From JANNNF01 sp040385825 (GTDB taxonomy: Bacteria > Pseudomonadota > Alphaproteobacteria > Rhodobacterales > Rhodobacteraceae), in NCBI GenBank assembly GCA_040385825.1, contig JAZKGQ010000006.1, forward strand, positions 620,001-684,000: a DNA stretch of 64,000 bases, written 5' to 3'. A program made the position numbers and the translations under genes. This document shows positions 43,088 to 50,009 of the stretch, one piece after another. Each line of letters starts with the position of its first letter. Within the stretch, counting starts at the first letter, position 1. The notes under the pieces are model-generated. The model was not told the origin of the DNA, searched no databases, and saw only the letters and a list, made by a program, of their open reading frames with translations.

Positions 43088-43140
43088 GGTGAGGAGCGTG
43101 AAGAAAACAGTCCGGTGGACTGTTTTTAGCGACGCAAGGG
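43088..43140. repeat. Palindromic mini-element copy 1 inside the IS630 transposase
   Basis: Core of perfect 10-base arms AAAACAGTCC (43104-43113) and GGACTGTTTT (43117-43126) around GGT, with flanks beginning GGGTGAGGAGCGT and ending TAGCGACGCAAGG. Comparison with the expected transposase protein (SPD then NPIEMAF) shows the segment is an insertion that shifts the frame. It shares its left flank and core with copy 2 in the same orientation. Boundaries are approximate. Confidence 0.65.
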
Positions 43141-43367
43141 TCGGGCGAGTAGGGCGGCAGGAAGATCAGGGTGTTGCCTTGGGCGCGCAGCAGGTCGATT
43201 GCGCGGACCGACTTGTGGGACGACAGGTTGTCGGCAACGACGATCTGTCCGGGCCTGAGTGTTGAGGCGAGGACGCGTTCGACGTAGGTGTCGAAACTGG
43301 CGCGGTTTATCGCGCCGTCGAGAACCCAGGGTGCGATCAACCCGTTCTGCGCGAGGCCCGCGATGAA

Positions 43368-43432
43368 GGGTGAGGCGCGTCCGAAAACCTGTCCAGTGGA
43401 CAGATTTTAGCGCCGAACGGGCGGAGCCCCGG
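43368..43432. repeat. Palindromic mini-element copy 2 inside the IS630 transposase
   Basis: Core arms AAAACCTGTCC (43384-43394) and GGACAGATTTT (43398-43408) with one mismatch around AGT. It begins GGGTGAGGCGCGT, like copy 1, and ends with a GAACGGGCGGAGCCCC tail. It interrupts the protein between HTQS and FIAGL. The frame on both sides is the same, so the inserted length is a multiple of three, but the element brings a TAA stop. Boundaries are approximate. Confidence 0.6.
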
Positions 43433-44133
43433 ACTGGGTGTGCCAGTGGCCGAAGGGCGCATGGTCGATGAGGCGCTGGCCGACGGGGGCCCAGCCGGTG
43501 GTCTTGACGAGGTTGGTCTTCAGGCTCGTCTCGTCGATGAACACCAGAATTTCCAGCATGTTGGACATGTCAGGCTGGAAGGCTTCGACCCAGGCCTTGC
43601 GCCGCTCGGCCACTTCGGGGCGCAGGATTTCGCTGGCGAGCAGAGTTTTTTTATGGCTGAGGCCAAGCCGGTGCAGCCATTTGCCGACCGCGCCGCGATG
43701 CGCCGAAAGGCCGTGAACCGCCGCGAGTTCGGCCACGATCTCGTCCAGCGTCAGGCCGCCCTTGACCGCGATCCGCTCCCGAAGCCAGGCGGCATAGGGG
43801 GCCAGTTTGCCTGGCGCGCGGGTGCCCTGCGCCTTCGGCACAAGGCCCCCGTCTGGCACTTGAGGATCACCATGTCGTTCACGAAGCGCGGCACACCCGG
43901 AAGTGCCGTGCTGCCTCTCGATGCCCATGACCTTCCTCGACAAAGGCGATCACCCGCGTCCGCAGTTCCATAGGATGTGGCTTGCCCATTCTGAACCCCC
44001 CATAGTTGGTAGGATTACAGAATCACAGACGGGAAGACCTGGGAATCCTGAATCAACACCACGACGACACACCCTAGGTTCCGGGCGCGATTCGGGGTAG
44101 TCTGCTGGCCTGACACCCAAGGAGGGATCGGCC

Positions 44134-44301
44134 ATGACACGACACATTGCAGACCACCGCGTTGCATCCAAGGGCGGGCGGGTGAAGCATTTCCTGCGGC
44201 TTGCACGGGCCGAGCGCGGACCGTGGCACCGGCCCCATGCCGCCCCTGGATCGTCGCGTCTGGTGCATTTCCTGCGCATCGCGCGGGGCAAGCTGGCCTA
44301 A
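44134..44301 (+). CDS. Very small basic protein with a repeated FLR-x-AR motif
   Basis: 55 codons from ATG 44134 to TAA 44299-44301, preceded by a perfect AAGGAGG ribosome binding site (44119-44125) at 8 bases. The protein starts MTRHIADHRVASKGG and is rich in Arg and His. It contains two similar units, VKHFLRLARAERG and LVHFLRIARGKLA, separated by a Pro/His-rich linker. No signal or membrane segment. I do not recognise it. It lies between the IS630 remnant and convergent lpxK, overlapping the lpxK stop. The two amphipathic units suggest nucleic acid or membrane binding, which is speculative. Confidence 0.55.
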   Translation: MTRHIADHRVASKGGRVKHFLRLARAERGPWHRPHAAPGSSRLVHFLRIARGKLA

Positions 44302-45284
44302 AGTCCGAGCCGGGCCAAAGCGGTGTCGAAGGGCGACCAATCGGCAAGCTCCAGCCGGACCACAAGGGTCAGCACCCTGGCGCGAAACGCCGGGGGCAGG
44401 CGGGCTGCGTCTTTTTCGGTGGTCACAAGCTGGGCGTTCAGGGCGAAGGCTTCGGCCTCCAGCCGCATCAGCAGGGCGGTTGACAGCGGCTGATGATCGG
44501 CCAGCGCCTGCGTGCCCACCACCGCAGCCCCGGCGCGGCGCAGGGTGGTGAAGAATTTCTCGGGGTGGCCGATGCCGGCAAAGGCCAGAACACGGGTGTC
44601 GGTCCAGTCCATGCCCATTTGCAGCGGGTGCAAGGCCCCGGTCAGATGCGGCAGGGCGATTGCATCGCCCCAAAGGGCGGCAAACCGGGCCTGCGCGGGG
44701 GCATCCCCGATCGACAGCAGCAGGTCGGCGCGGGCCAGACCTGTCGCCACAGGTTCGCGCAAGGGGCCTGCGGGCAGGCAGCGGCCATTGCCAAAGCCAC
44801 GGTCGGCATCGACCACGATCAGCGACAGCGATTTGGTCACCGCCGGATTCTGGAACCCGTCATCCAGCACGATGGCCTGTGCCCCGGCAGCCTCGGCCGC
44901 CTGCACCCCGGCGGCGCGGTCGCGGGCAACCCAGGTGGGGGCAAAGGCGGACAGCAGCAGGGGTTCATCGCCCACCTGTGCCGCCGTATGGGCGGCGGTC
45001 ACCCGGACCGGGCCGGGCAGGTTGCCGCCATAGCCGCGCGTGACGACTTGGGCCGCGACACCGCGCGCCGCCAACCGCGCCAGCAGCGCAATGGCGGCAG
45101 GGGTCTTGCCGGTGCCGCCGGCATTCAGGTTGCCAATGCAGATCACCGGAACAGTGGCCGCATACCCCGGCCTGCGCAGGCGGCGGGCGGTGGCCGCAGC
45201 ATAGACCCAGCCCAGCGGGGCCAGCAGGCGGGCGGCAAGGGCGGGGCGGTCGGGCGGGGTGAACCAGAAATCCGGCGCGCGCAT
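44298..45284 (-). CDS. lpxK: Tetraacyldisaccharide 4'-kinase LpxK
   Basis: 328 residues. N-terminal membrane-associated helix (APDFWFTPPDRPALAARLLA) then the P-loop region VICIGNLNAGGTGKTPAAIA, and the conserved DDGFQNP motif followed by LIVVDADRGFGNGRCLPAGP. It phosphorylates the lipid A disaccharide precursor at the 4' position at the inner membrane. ATG 45284 overlaps the waaA stop (ATGA), so the two lipid A/Kdo genes are co-translated. Its stop overlaps the 55-codon gene on the other strand. Confidence 0.92.
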   Translation of the reverse strand: MRAPDFWFTPPDRPALAARLLAPLGWVYAAATARRLRRPGYAATVPVICIGNLNAGGTGKTPAAIALLARLAARGVAAQVVTRGYGGNLPGPVRVTAAHTAAQVGDEPLLLSAFAPTWVARDRAAGVQAAEAAGAQAIVLDDGFQNPAVTKSLSLIVVDADRGFGNGRCLPAGPLREPVATGLARADLLLSIGDAPAQARFAALWGDAIALPHLTGALHPLQMGMDWTDTRVLAFAGIGHPEKFFTTLRRAGAAVVGTQALADHQPLSTALLMRLEAEAFALNAQLVTTEKDAARLPPAFRARVLTLVVRLELADWSPFDTALARLGL

Positions 45285-46477
45285 CAGGCCGCCCCTTCCA
45301 GAACATGGCGGATCAGGGTGGCGATGCGGTCCGTCACCTCGGCCCCTTCGGAGGCCACCGCCCAGGCGGCCTGGGCCAGCCGCGCCGCGCGGTCGGGGTC
45401 CAGCAGATCGCCCAAAGCCTCGTCCAGATCGCGGCCCGTGGCCACGGCGCGGGCGGCGCGGGCGGCCCCAAGCCGGCCAAAGGTGGCGCCATAGTCGCCC
45501 GCCCTGGGTCCGTGCAGGATGGCCGACCCCAAGGCCGCAGGCTCCAGCGGGTTGCGCAGCGCGCCGCTGCCCGACAGGCTGCCGCCCAGAAAGGTGATCG
45601 GGGCCAGCCGATACCACAGCCCGTATTCGGCGGCGTCCACCAGATAGACCTCGGATTCGGCCTCGGGTTCCTCGTCGCGCTGGCGCGAGGCGGTGGCCCA
45701 GCCTTCCTGCGTGTCCATCAAGGCCCCCAACGGCTCGATCCGGGCCGGGTCTTGCGGGGCGACGATCAGCAGCAGGCGGTGCGCCAGACGCAGCGCCTCG
45801 CGGTGCGCTGCGATCACCAGCTTTTCCTCGGCCTCGGGCAGACAGGCGGCAAACCACACCGGCCGCGTCGCCAGTTGCCGCGCCAGCGAGGCACGCTCGG
45901 CCTCCAGACACGGCAGGGCGGCGGACTGTTCCTCCATCCGGCCGGTCACGCTGACGGCCGACAGCAGCGCCCCGCCCCGGCGAAAGGCGCGGGCAGCGGC
46001 TTCGTCCAGCGTGGCGACATGGGAAAAGCAGCCAAGGGCGGCGCGCATCAGCCCCGGATACCAGCCGTCGCGGTCGCGCAGGATATAGGGGCTGCTGCCG
46101 TCAACCATCAGCATCGGCAGCCCGCTGTCATGACATTCATGGATCAGGGCCGGGCGCAGTTCGCCTTCTGAAAACACGGCGATGTCGGGCCGCCAATGGG
46201 CCAGAAAGGCGCGGGCCTCGGCGGGGGTGTCACTGGGCGGCAGATCCCACAGCACGCCTTCGCGCGGCGGCAGCGGCAGCGGGCAGGTCAGCAGCACGGC
46301 CAGCCCGTCTTCCTGGATCAGGCGGCGGGCGAGTTCATGCAGGGTGCGGGCCGCATCCACACTTGGCGCATGCAGCCACACCAGCCGTCCGTCGGGCCGG
46401 GGCGGACGATCCTGCGCAGCAGCGGCAACCAGGCGGGGGCGCAGGTTGTACAGGGCAAGGCCAAGCGAGCGGGCCAT
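45284..46477 (-). CDS. waaA: Kdo transferase WaaA (KdtA)
   Basis: 397 residues. The family opening is compressed here (ARSLGLALYNLRPRLVAA), followed by GRLVWLHAPSVDAARTLHEL, the LRPDIAVFSEGELRPALIHE-type region (WRPDIAVFSEGELRPAL) and GGSLSGSGALRNPLEPAALG in the C-terminal GT-B domain. It transfers Kdo onto the lipid A precursor in the inner membrane. The usual HAxSVGE motif reads HAPSVDA, so the catalytic Glu is not at its standard place. The protein is shorter than most WaaA and could be a divergent subgroup typical of this family. It is preceded by a DUF4170 gene 33 bases upstream. Confidence 0.85.
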   Translation of the reverse strand: MARSLGLALYNLRPRLVAAAAQDRPPRPDGRLVWLHAPSVDAARTLHELARRLIQEDGLAVLLTCPLPLPPREGVLWDLPPSDTPAEARAFLAHWRPDIAVFSEGELRPALIHECHDSGLPMLMVDGSSPYILRDRDGWYPGLMRAALGCFSHVATLDEAAARAFRRGGALLSAVSVTGRMEEQSAALPCLEAERASLARQLATRPVWFAACLPEAEEKLVIAAHREALRLAHRLLLIVAPQDPARIEPLGALMDTQEGWATASRQRDEEPEAESEVYLVDAAEYGLWYRLAPITFLGGSLSGSGALRNPLEPAALGSAILHGPRAGDYGATFGRLGAARAARAVATGRDLDEALGDLLDPDRAARLAQAAWAVASEGAEVTDRIATLIRHVLEGAA

Positions 46478-46510
46478 GGCGGCGGGTCAAACCAATCTGT
46501 TCGGAGCGGG

Positions 46511-46738
46511 CTATTCGGGCGTCGGCCCCGATCCATCGCGCAATTTACTGATATCGGCAATGAAATAGCGCATATGCGCGTTGTCCACCGTGCGCTGAGC
46601 CTCGGCCTTCCAGGCCAGATGCGCCGAGGCATAGTCGGGAAACAGCCCGACAGTATGGATTTTGGTCACGTCCCGGAAAACGGTCGACTGGGGGGAAACC
46701 AGCTCGCCACCAAAGACAAGATGCAGACGTTGGGTCAT
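46511..46738 (-). CDS. DUF4170 small protein
   Basis: 75 residues: TQRLHLVFGGELVSPQSTVF, RDVTKIHTVGLFPDYASAHL and AEAQRTVDNAHMRYFIADIS. This is the DUF4170 pattern, a small alphaproteobacterial family of unknown function often encoded next to waaA. The ATG at 46738 begins the homology; the upstream frame is spurious. It probably starts the DUF4170-waaA-lpxK operon. Confidence 0.85.
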   Translation of the reverse strand: MTQRLHLVFGGELVSPQSTVFRDVTKIHTVGLFPDYASAHLAWKAEAQRTVDNAHMRYFIADISKLRDGSGPTPE

Positions 46739-46817
46739 GTTGGCTCCGTAATATTTTCGCGCGCAGGGTAGCAAGGTGGGGGGTGGGGTCAAGACGCGCT
46801 GTGCAGGTGCAGCAAAT

Positions 46818-47249
46818 TCAGGCCCGCAGGTTGGCGCGCAACAGGGCCAGCACCTCGCGCAGGTCGCCTGCCGTGGCGGGGTCAAACCCGGTCTTGTCCA
46901 GAAAGCAGGCAGGCACCGCGGCCGCCTGTGTGCCCAGGGCACGCCCCGCGTCGGTCAGGGCAAGGTTGACCCTGCGGTCGTCGCCGGTATCGCGGCGGCG
47001 GGTCAGCCAGCCCTTGGCCTCCATCCGTTTCAGCAGCGGGGTCAGGGTGTTGCTGTCCAGATGCAGGGCGGCGCCCAACTGGCTGACGGTCAGCGACGGC
47101 TGTGTCATCAGCGTCATCAGCGCCAGATACTGTGGGTAGGTCAGGCCAAGCGGGTCCAGCAGCGGCTTGTAGGCCGCCTGCATGGCATGGGTGGTGGAAT
47201 ACAGCGCAAAGCACAGCATCTGAGAGGGAGGGATCGACGGGTTGGTCAT
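46818..47249 (-). CDS. ohrR: OhrR, MarR-family organic peroxide sensor
   Basis: 143 residues with a winged-helix core (LTVSQLGAALHLDSNTLTPL, LKRMEAKGWLTRRRDTGDDR). The N-terminal motif QMLCFALYSTTHAM carries the reactive cysteine (Cys13). A second cysteine (Cys115 in AVPACFLDKTG) makes it a two-cysteine OhrR. Organic hydroperoxides oxidise Cys13 and release DNA. The gene is divergent from ohr, with two palindromic operators between them. ATG 47249 begins the homology; the longer frame runs antisense through ohr. Confidence 0.92.
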   Translation of the reverse strand: MTNPSIPPSQMLCFALYSTTHAMQAAYKPLLDPLGLTYPQYLALMTLMTQPSLTVSQLGAALHLDSNTLTPLLKRMEAKGWLTRRRDTGDDRRVNLALTDAGRALGTQAAAVPACFLDKTGFDPATAGDLREVLALLRANLRA

Positions 47250-47261
47250 GCTGAAACTTAC

Positions 47262-47273
47262 ATCGCGCACGAT
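47262..47273. promoter_or_regulatory. Probable OhrR operator, ohrR-proximal
   Basis: ATCGCGCACGAT is a near-palindrome matching the core of the stronger site 55 bases away and lies 12 bases before the ohrR ATG, suited to autorepression. Confidence 0.5.
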
Positions 47274-47316
47274 AGATACGCAAGCGATTGACGGACGTGA
47301 CGATTCGCAGTATGTA

Positions 47317-47330
47317 AATCGTGCACGATT
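47317..47330. promoter_or_regulatory. Probable OhrR operator, ohr-proximal
   Basis: AATCGTGCACGATT is a perfect 14-base palindrome 27 bases before the ohr ATG. Together with the related site at 47262 it would let OhrR control both divergent genes. Confidence 0.65.
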
Positions 47331-47357
47331 AAATCGTAAACATGGATGGAGATGGCG

Positions 47358-47786
47358 ATGAGCGTTGATGTGAAATACTGGACCGAAGGTCAGGCCACCG
47401 GCGGGGGCCGCAACGGGGTGGCAAAGCTGACCTCGGGGATGCTGACCGTGACCATGACCAGCCCCAAGGAACTGGGCGGGTCGGGTGCCGGCCACAACCC
47501 CGAGGAGCTGTTCGCCATCGGCTATGCCGCCTGCTATCTGGGCGCGATGCGCTTTGCCGCCGGGTCGGAAAAGCTGGGCACGGTGCCGGATGATGCGACC
47601 GTGACATCGAAGGTCGGCATCGGCCCACGCAGCGACGGCGGCTTTGGTCTGGCGGTGGAACTGACGGTCAAGATGCCGGGCGTGGACCGGGCGGTCGCCG
47701 AAAAGATCATGGAACGCGGGCATTTCATTTGCCCCTATTCCAACGCCACCAAAGGCAACATCGCGGTCACGACCACGCTGGCGTAG
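47358..47786 (+). CDS. ohr: Organic hydroperoxide resistance protein Ohr
   Basis: 142 residues of the OsmC/Ohr family. The two redox cysteines are in IGYAACYLGAMRFAA and HFICPYSNATKGN, and the catalytic arginine and glutamate region lies in the conserved core (GGGRNGVAKLTSGMLTV, AGHNPEELFAIG). Ohr reduces lipid and other organic peroxides using lipoylated proteins as electron donor. ATG 47358 is preferred to 47346 because GGAG is better spaced. Divergent from ohrR, with a strong terminator after it. Confidence 0.94.
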   Translation: MSVDVKYWTEGQATGGGRNGVAKLTSGMLTVTMTSPKELGGSGAGHNPEELFAIGYAACYLGAMRFAAGSEKLGTVPDDATVTSKVGIGPRSDGGFGLAVELTVKMPGVDRAVAEKIMERGHFICPYSNATKGNIAVTTTLA

Positions 47787-47815
47787 GGCGCAAGTATTCG
47801 TAGCGAGTGTCCACA

Positions 47816-47849
47816 GGCGACTGGCCCGGCAGGGGCTGGTCGCCTTTTT
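47816..47849 (+). terminator. Rho-independent terminator of ohr
   Basis: Outer arms GGCGAC (47816-47821) and GTCGCC (47839-47844), with inner GC pairing, are followed by TTTTT. This is the clearest intrinsic terminator in the window. Confidence 0.8.
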
Positions 47850-47869
47850 CGTTGCGCGGTACGAGGATT

Positions 47870-47889
47870 GTATATACTATTATATATAC
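47870..47889. promoter_or_regulatory. AT-rich palindrome upstream of brnT
   Basis: GTATATA (47870-47876) and TATATAC (47883-47889) form an inverted repeat in a locally AT-rich stretch that stands out from the GC-rich surroundings. It overlaps the expected promoter of the toxin-antitoxin operon and is a candidate autoregulatory site for the BrnA antitoxin. Confidence 0.5.
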
Positions 47890-47924
47890 GAGACGGGACA
47901 TTCCGCCGATCAAGGGAGCGCAGG

Positions 47925-48233
47925 GTGCCCGAGGAGATGGTTTTCGAGTGGGACGCGGAAAAGCGGCTTCTGACCATAATCAAGCATGGGATTGATATGG
48001 CGGATGCCGTGCAAATCTTTGCCCGGAACCCGATGATCCTTTCATCGTCCCGCAATGGCGAAGATCGCCACTTGGCGGTTGGACCACTGAATGGAGTGAT
48101 GATTGCGGTGGCATTTGTCATGCGCGGGAATGCAACGCGGGTGATCACAGCACGGAGAGCGCGGAGAAATGAGCGATCAGCGTATAACGACCATGACCCT
48201 GAAGCAGGCACTGGCGCAAAAGGGCAACACTGA
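47925..48233 (+). CDS. brnT: BrnT-family ribonuclease toxin
   Basis: 102 residues: the BrnT opening VFEWDAEKRLLTIIKHGIDM and middle ILSSSRNGEDRHLAVGPLNG, then RVITARRARRNERSAYND, where basic and Tyr residues form the RelE-like active site. The toxin cleaves RNA unless bound by BrnA. GTG 47925 has GGGAG 6 bases upstream; the ATG at 47937 has no usable spacing. The antitoxin gene overlaps its end by 65 bases in another frame. The C terminus runs about ten residues past the usual end (EAGTGAKGQH). Confidence 0.82.
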   Translation: MPEEMVFEWDAEKRLLTIIKHGIDMADAVQIFARNPMILSSSRNGEDRHLAVGPLNGVMIAVAFVMRGNATRVITARRARRNERSAYNDHDPEAGTGAKGQH

Positions 48234-48486
48234 CTGGGCGCGTCTTGCCGCCGAAGAAGCCGCAGGGATCGAACCTGCCGACGACGGCGAGGATGAATTC
48301 GACTGGGCGAATTCGGTGCTGGTGCAGGCCCCGGTGAAAGAGCCGATCTCGATTCGGCTCGACGACGACATTCTGTCGTTTTTCCGGGCCGAGGGGAAAG
48401 GCTATCAAAGCCGGATCAACGCGGTCTTGCGGGCCTATGTGCAGGCAAAGATGCGGCGGCGCGATGATGGCGACGCCGCACCGTAG
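48169..48486 (+). CDS. brnA: BrnA-family antitoxin
   Basis: 105 residues. N-terminal part (DWARLAAEEAAGIEPADDGE, DEFDWANSVLVQAPVKEP) binds the toxin. The C-terminal part (PISIRLDDDILSFFRAEGKG, YQSRINAVLRAYVQAKMRRR) is the ribbon-helix-helix DNA-binding fold of BrnA. It neutralises BrnT and should repress the operon. Overlap with brnT implies coupled synthesis. Confidence 0.85.
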   Translation: MSDQRITTMTLKQALAQKGNTDWARLAAEEAAGIEPADDGEDEFDWANSVLVQAPVKEPISIRLDDDILSFFRAEGKGYQSRINAVLRAYVQAKMRRRDDGDAAP

Positions 48487-48489
48487 AGG

Positions 48490-49356
48490 TTACGCCCGCA
48501 CCATCTTTTCATATGCGGTCGAGATGTCCTGCGTCAGCGCACCAACCTCGAAATTGTAGTCGCCGATCTGGCCCACCGGCGTCACTTCGGCGGCGGTGCC
48601 GGTCAGCCAGCATTGCTGGAACCCTTCCAGCTCGGCCGGCATGATGTGGCGTTCATGCACGGTAATGCCCTTTTCGCGCAACATGCTGATCACGGTCTGC
48701 CGGGTGATGCCGTTCAGGAAGGCGTCGGCCAGGGGGGTGTGAACCTCGCCATCCTTGACGAAAAAGATGTTGGCCCCGGTCGCCTCGGCCACATAGCCGC
48801 GATAGTCGAACATCATGGCGTCGGAACAGCCCTTCGCCTCGGCGGCGTGCTTGGACATGGTGCAGATCATGTACAGACCTGCCGCCTTGGCCGCATGCGG
48901 AATGGTTTCCGGGCTGGGCCGCTTCCATTTTGCGATGTCGAGCTTGGCACCGCGCGTCTTGGCGTCGCCATAGTAGTTGCCCCAGGTCCACACGGCCACC
49001 GCCATGCGGATCGGGTTTTTCTTGGACGCGACACCCATATCCTCGCCAGCCCCCCGCCACGCCACGGCGCGCACATAGGCGTCGGTCAACCCGTTGGCCT
49101 TTAGGGTCGCCTCTTTGGCGGCCTCGATCTCGGCCACCGAATAGGGCAGCGGCATGTCGAGCAACTCGCCCGATGTGCGCAGGCGTTCGGAATGTTCCAC
49201 CGATTTGAAGATGCGGCCGTTGTAGCACCGCTCGCCCTCGAACACCGAGGACGCATAATGCAGGGCATGGGTCAGAATGTGGACGTTGGCCTGCCGCCAT
49301 TCCACCAGTTTGCCATCCATCCAGATGAACCCGTCCCGATCGTCATATCCTGCCAT
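48490..49356 (-). CDS. ilvE: Branched-chain amino acid aminotransferase IlvE
   Basis: 288 residues of fold type IV PLP enzymes. It contains VHILTHALHYASSVFEGERC, the PLP region including KWKRPSPETIPHAAKAAGLY, and FDYRGYVAEATGANIFFVKD with GITRQTVISMLREKGITVHE. It catalyses the last step of Leu, Ile and Val synthesis. GGAGGG about 6 bases before ATG 49356 fixes the start. It is convergent with brnA (4-base gap) and divergent from the MarR regulator gene. Confidence 0.93.
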   Translation of the reverse strand: MAGYDDRDGFIWMDGKLVEWRQANVHILTHALHYASSVFEGERCYNGRIFKSVEHSERLRTSGELLDMPLPYSVAEIEAAKEATLKANGLTDAYVRAVAWRGAGEDMGVASKKNPIRMAVAVWTWGNYYGDAKTRGAKLDIAKWKRPSPETIPHAAKAAGLYMICTMSKHAAEAKGCSDAMMFDYRGYVAEATGANIFFVKDGEVHTPLADAFLNGITRQTVISMLREKGITVHERHIMPAELEGFQQCWLTGTAAEVTPVGQIGDYNFEVGALTQDISTAYEKMVRA

Positions 49357-49390
49357 TTTACCCTCCGGCTTTACGAATGTTGCGCCTGAA

Positions 49391-49407
49391 ATGTCCGCAT
49401 CGGACAT
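49391..49407. promoter_or_regulatory. Palindrome in the ilvE/petP-like divergent region
   Basis: Perfect 7-base arms ATGTCCG and CGGACAT around CAT, followed by a direct repeat of TGTTGCGC (about 49378 and 49410). It sits about 35 bases upstream of the ilvE start. A candidate operator for the neighbouring MarR-type regulator or another factor. Confidence 0.35.
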
Positions 49408-49508
49408 AATGTTGCGCAAATGCGGGGAATGAAGTAACAGTTGGTCCTTGGAAAGTCAACAAGGCTGACGTAGTTTGCAGGCGGGGTTTTGTGATCAGGG
49501 GGGACGGC

Positions 49509-50009
49509 ATGGCAGAAACTTCAAACGGCGGCGAAGGTCTGCTGTTCCTGACCGACGAACAGTTGCGCAAGGGCATCGAGGCGATGTTCTTTGCCTATCG
49601 TGGCTTTACCGCCGATCCTGACCGCATTCTGGAAGGCATGGACTATGGCCGCGCGCATCACCGCGCGATCCATTTCATCCACCGCAGCCCCGGCACCACG
49701 GTATCAAACCTGCTGACCACGCTTGGCGTGACCAAGCAAAGCCTGAACCGGGTGTTGCGCACGCTGGTCGAGGACGGGCTGGTCGAGGCGCGGGTGGGCC
49801 GCGCCGACAAGCGTGAACGCAACCTGCACCTGACCGAAAAGGGCGCCGCGTTGGAGCGTGAATTGTCCGAGGCGCAGCGGGGCCGGATGCGGGCGGCCTA
49901 TCGCGCGGCCGGCCCGCAAGCGGTGCAAGGCTTTCGCACGGTGCTGGAGGCGATGATGGACCCCGATCAGCGCAGACAGTATCAACGCCTGAAAGAGGGG
50001 AAATCATGA
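49509..50009 (+). CDS. petP: MarR-family regulator, PetP-like
   Basis: 166 residues with a winged-helix domain (FIHRSPGTTVSNLLTTLGVT, KQSLNRVLRTLVEDGLVEAR then RADKRERNLHLTEKGAALER). It overlaps the next response regulator gene by ATGA. In Rhodobacter capsulatus a MarR-type gene (petP) and an OmpR-type gene (petR) form such a pair and affect cytochrome bc1 expression. The name follows this arrangement; the regulated genes are not visible here. GGGGGGA precedes ATG 49509. Confidence 0.7.
   Translation: MAETSNGGEGLLFLTDEQLRKGIEAMFFAYRGFTADPDRILEGMDYGRAHHRAIHFIHRSPGTTVSNLLTTLGVTKQSLNRVLRTLVEDGLVEARVGRADKRERNLHLTEKGAALERELSEAQRGRMRAAYRAAGPQAVQGFRTVLEAMMDPDQRRQYQRLKEGKS

Larger units (their letters stand above)
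42931..43989 (-). pseudogene. IS630-family transposase, decayed
   Basis: The start is an ATG at 43989 (GKPHPMELRTRVIAFVEEGH, then GHREAARHFRV). Near 43890 a one-base loss shifts the frame. The next segment, LAPYAAWLRERIAVKGGLTL to FIDETSLKTN (first catalytic Asp) and GHWHTQS, ends at a TAA carried by an inserted palindromic element (43368-43432). The frame then resumes with LIAPWVLDGAINRASFDTYV, VADNLSSHKS (second Asp) and IFLPPYSPD. A second inserted palindrome (43088-43140) separates this from IEMAFSKLKTLIR, the third catalytic (Glu) region. An in-frame TAG at 43045-43047 precedes the terminal DAARTYDALWKQVG to AGYGSD. All parts of a normal IS630 transposase are present but it cannot make protein. 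Confidence 0.85.

Noticed and set aside
43053..43340. A free-standing 95-codon gene on the minus strand
   Set aside because: It is a fragment of the IS630 transposase read into the inserted palindrome; not an independent gene.
43088..43432. The two palindromes as a CRISPR-like repeat pair
   Set aside because: Only two copies, 280 bases apart, with the transposase sequence between them and no uniform spacers.
46739..46942. N-terminal extension of the DUF4170 protein
   Set aside because: Cys/Pro/Arg-rich sequence overlapping the end of ohrR in another frame; DUF4170 homology starts at 46738.
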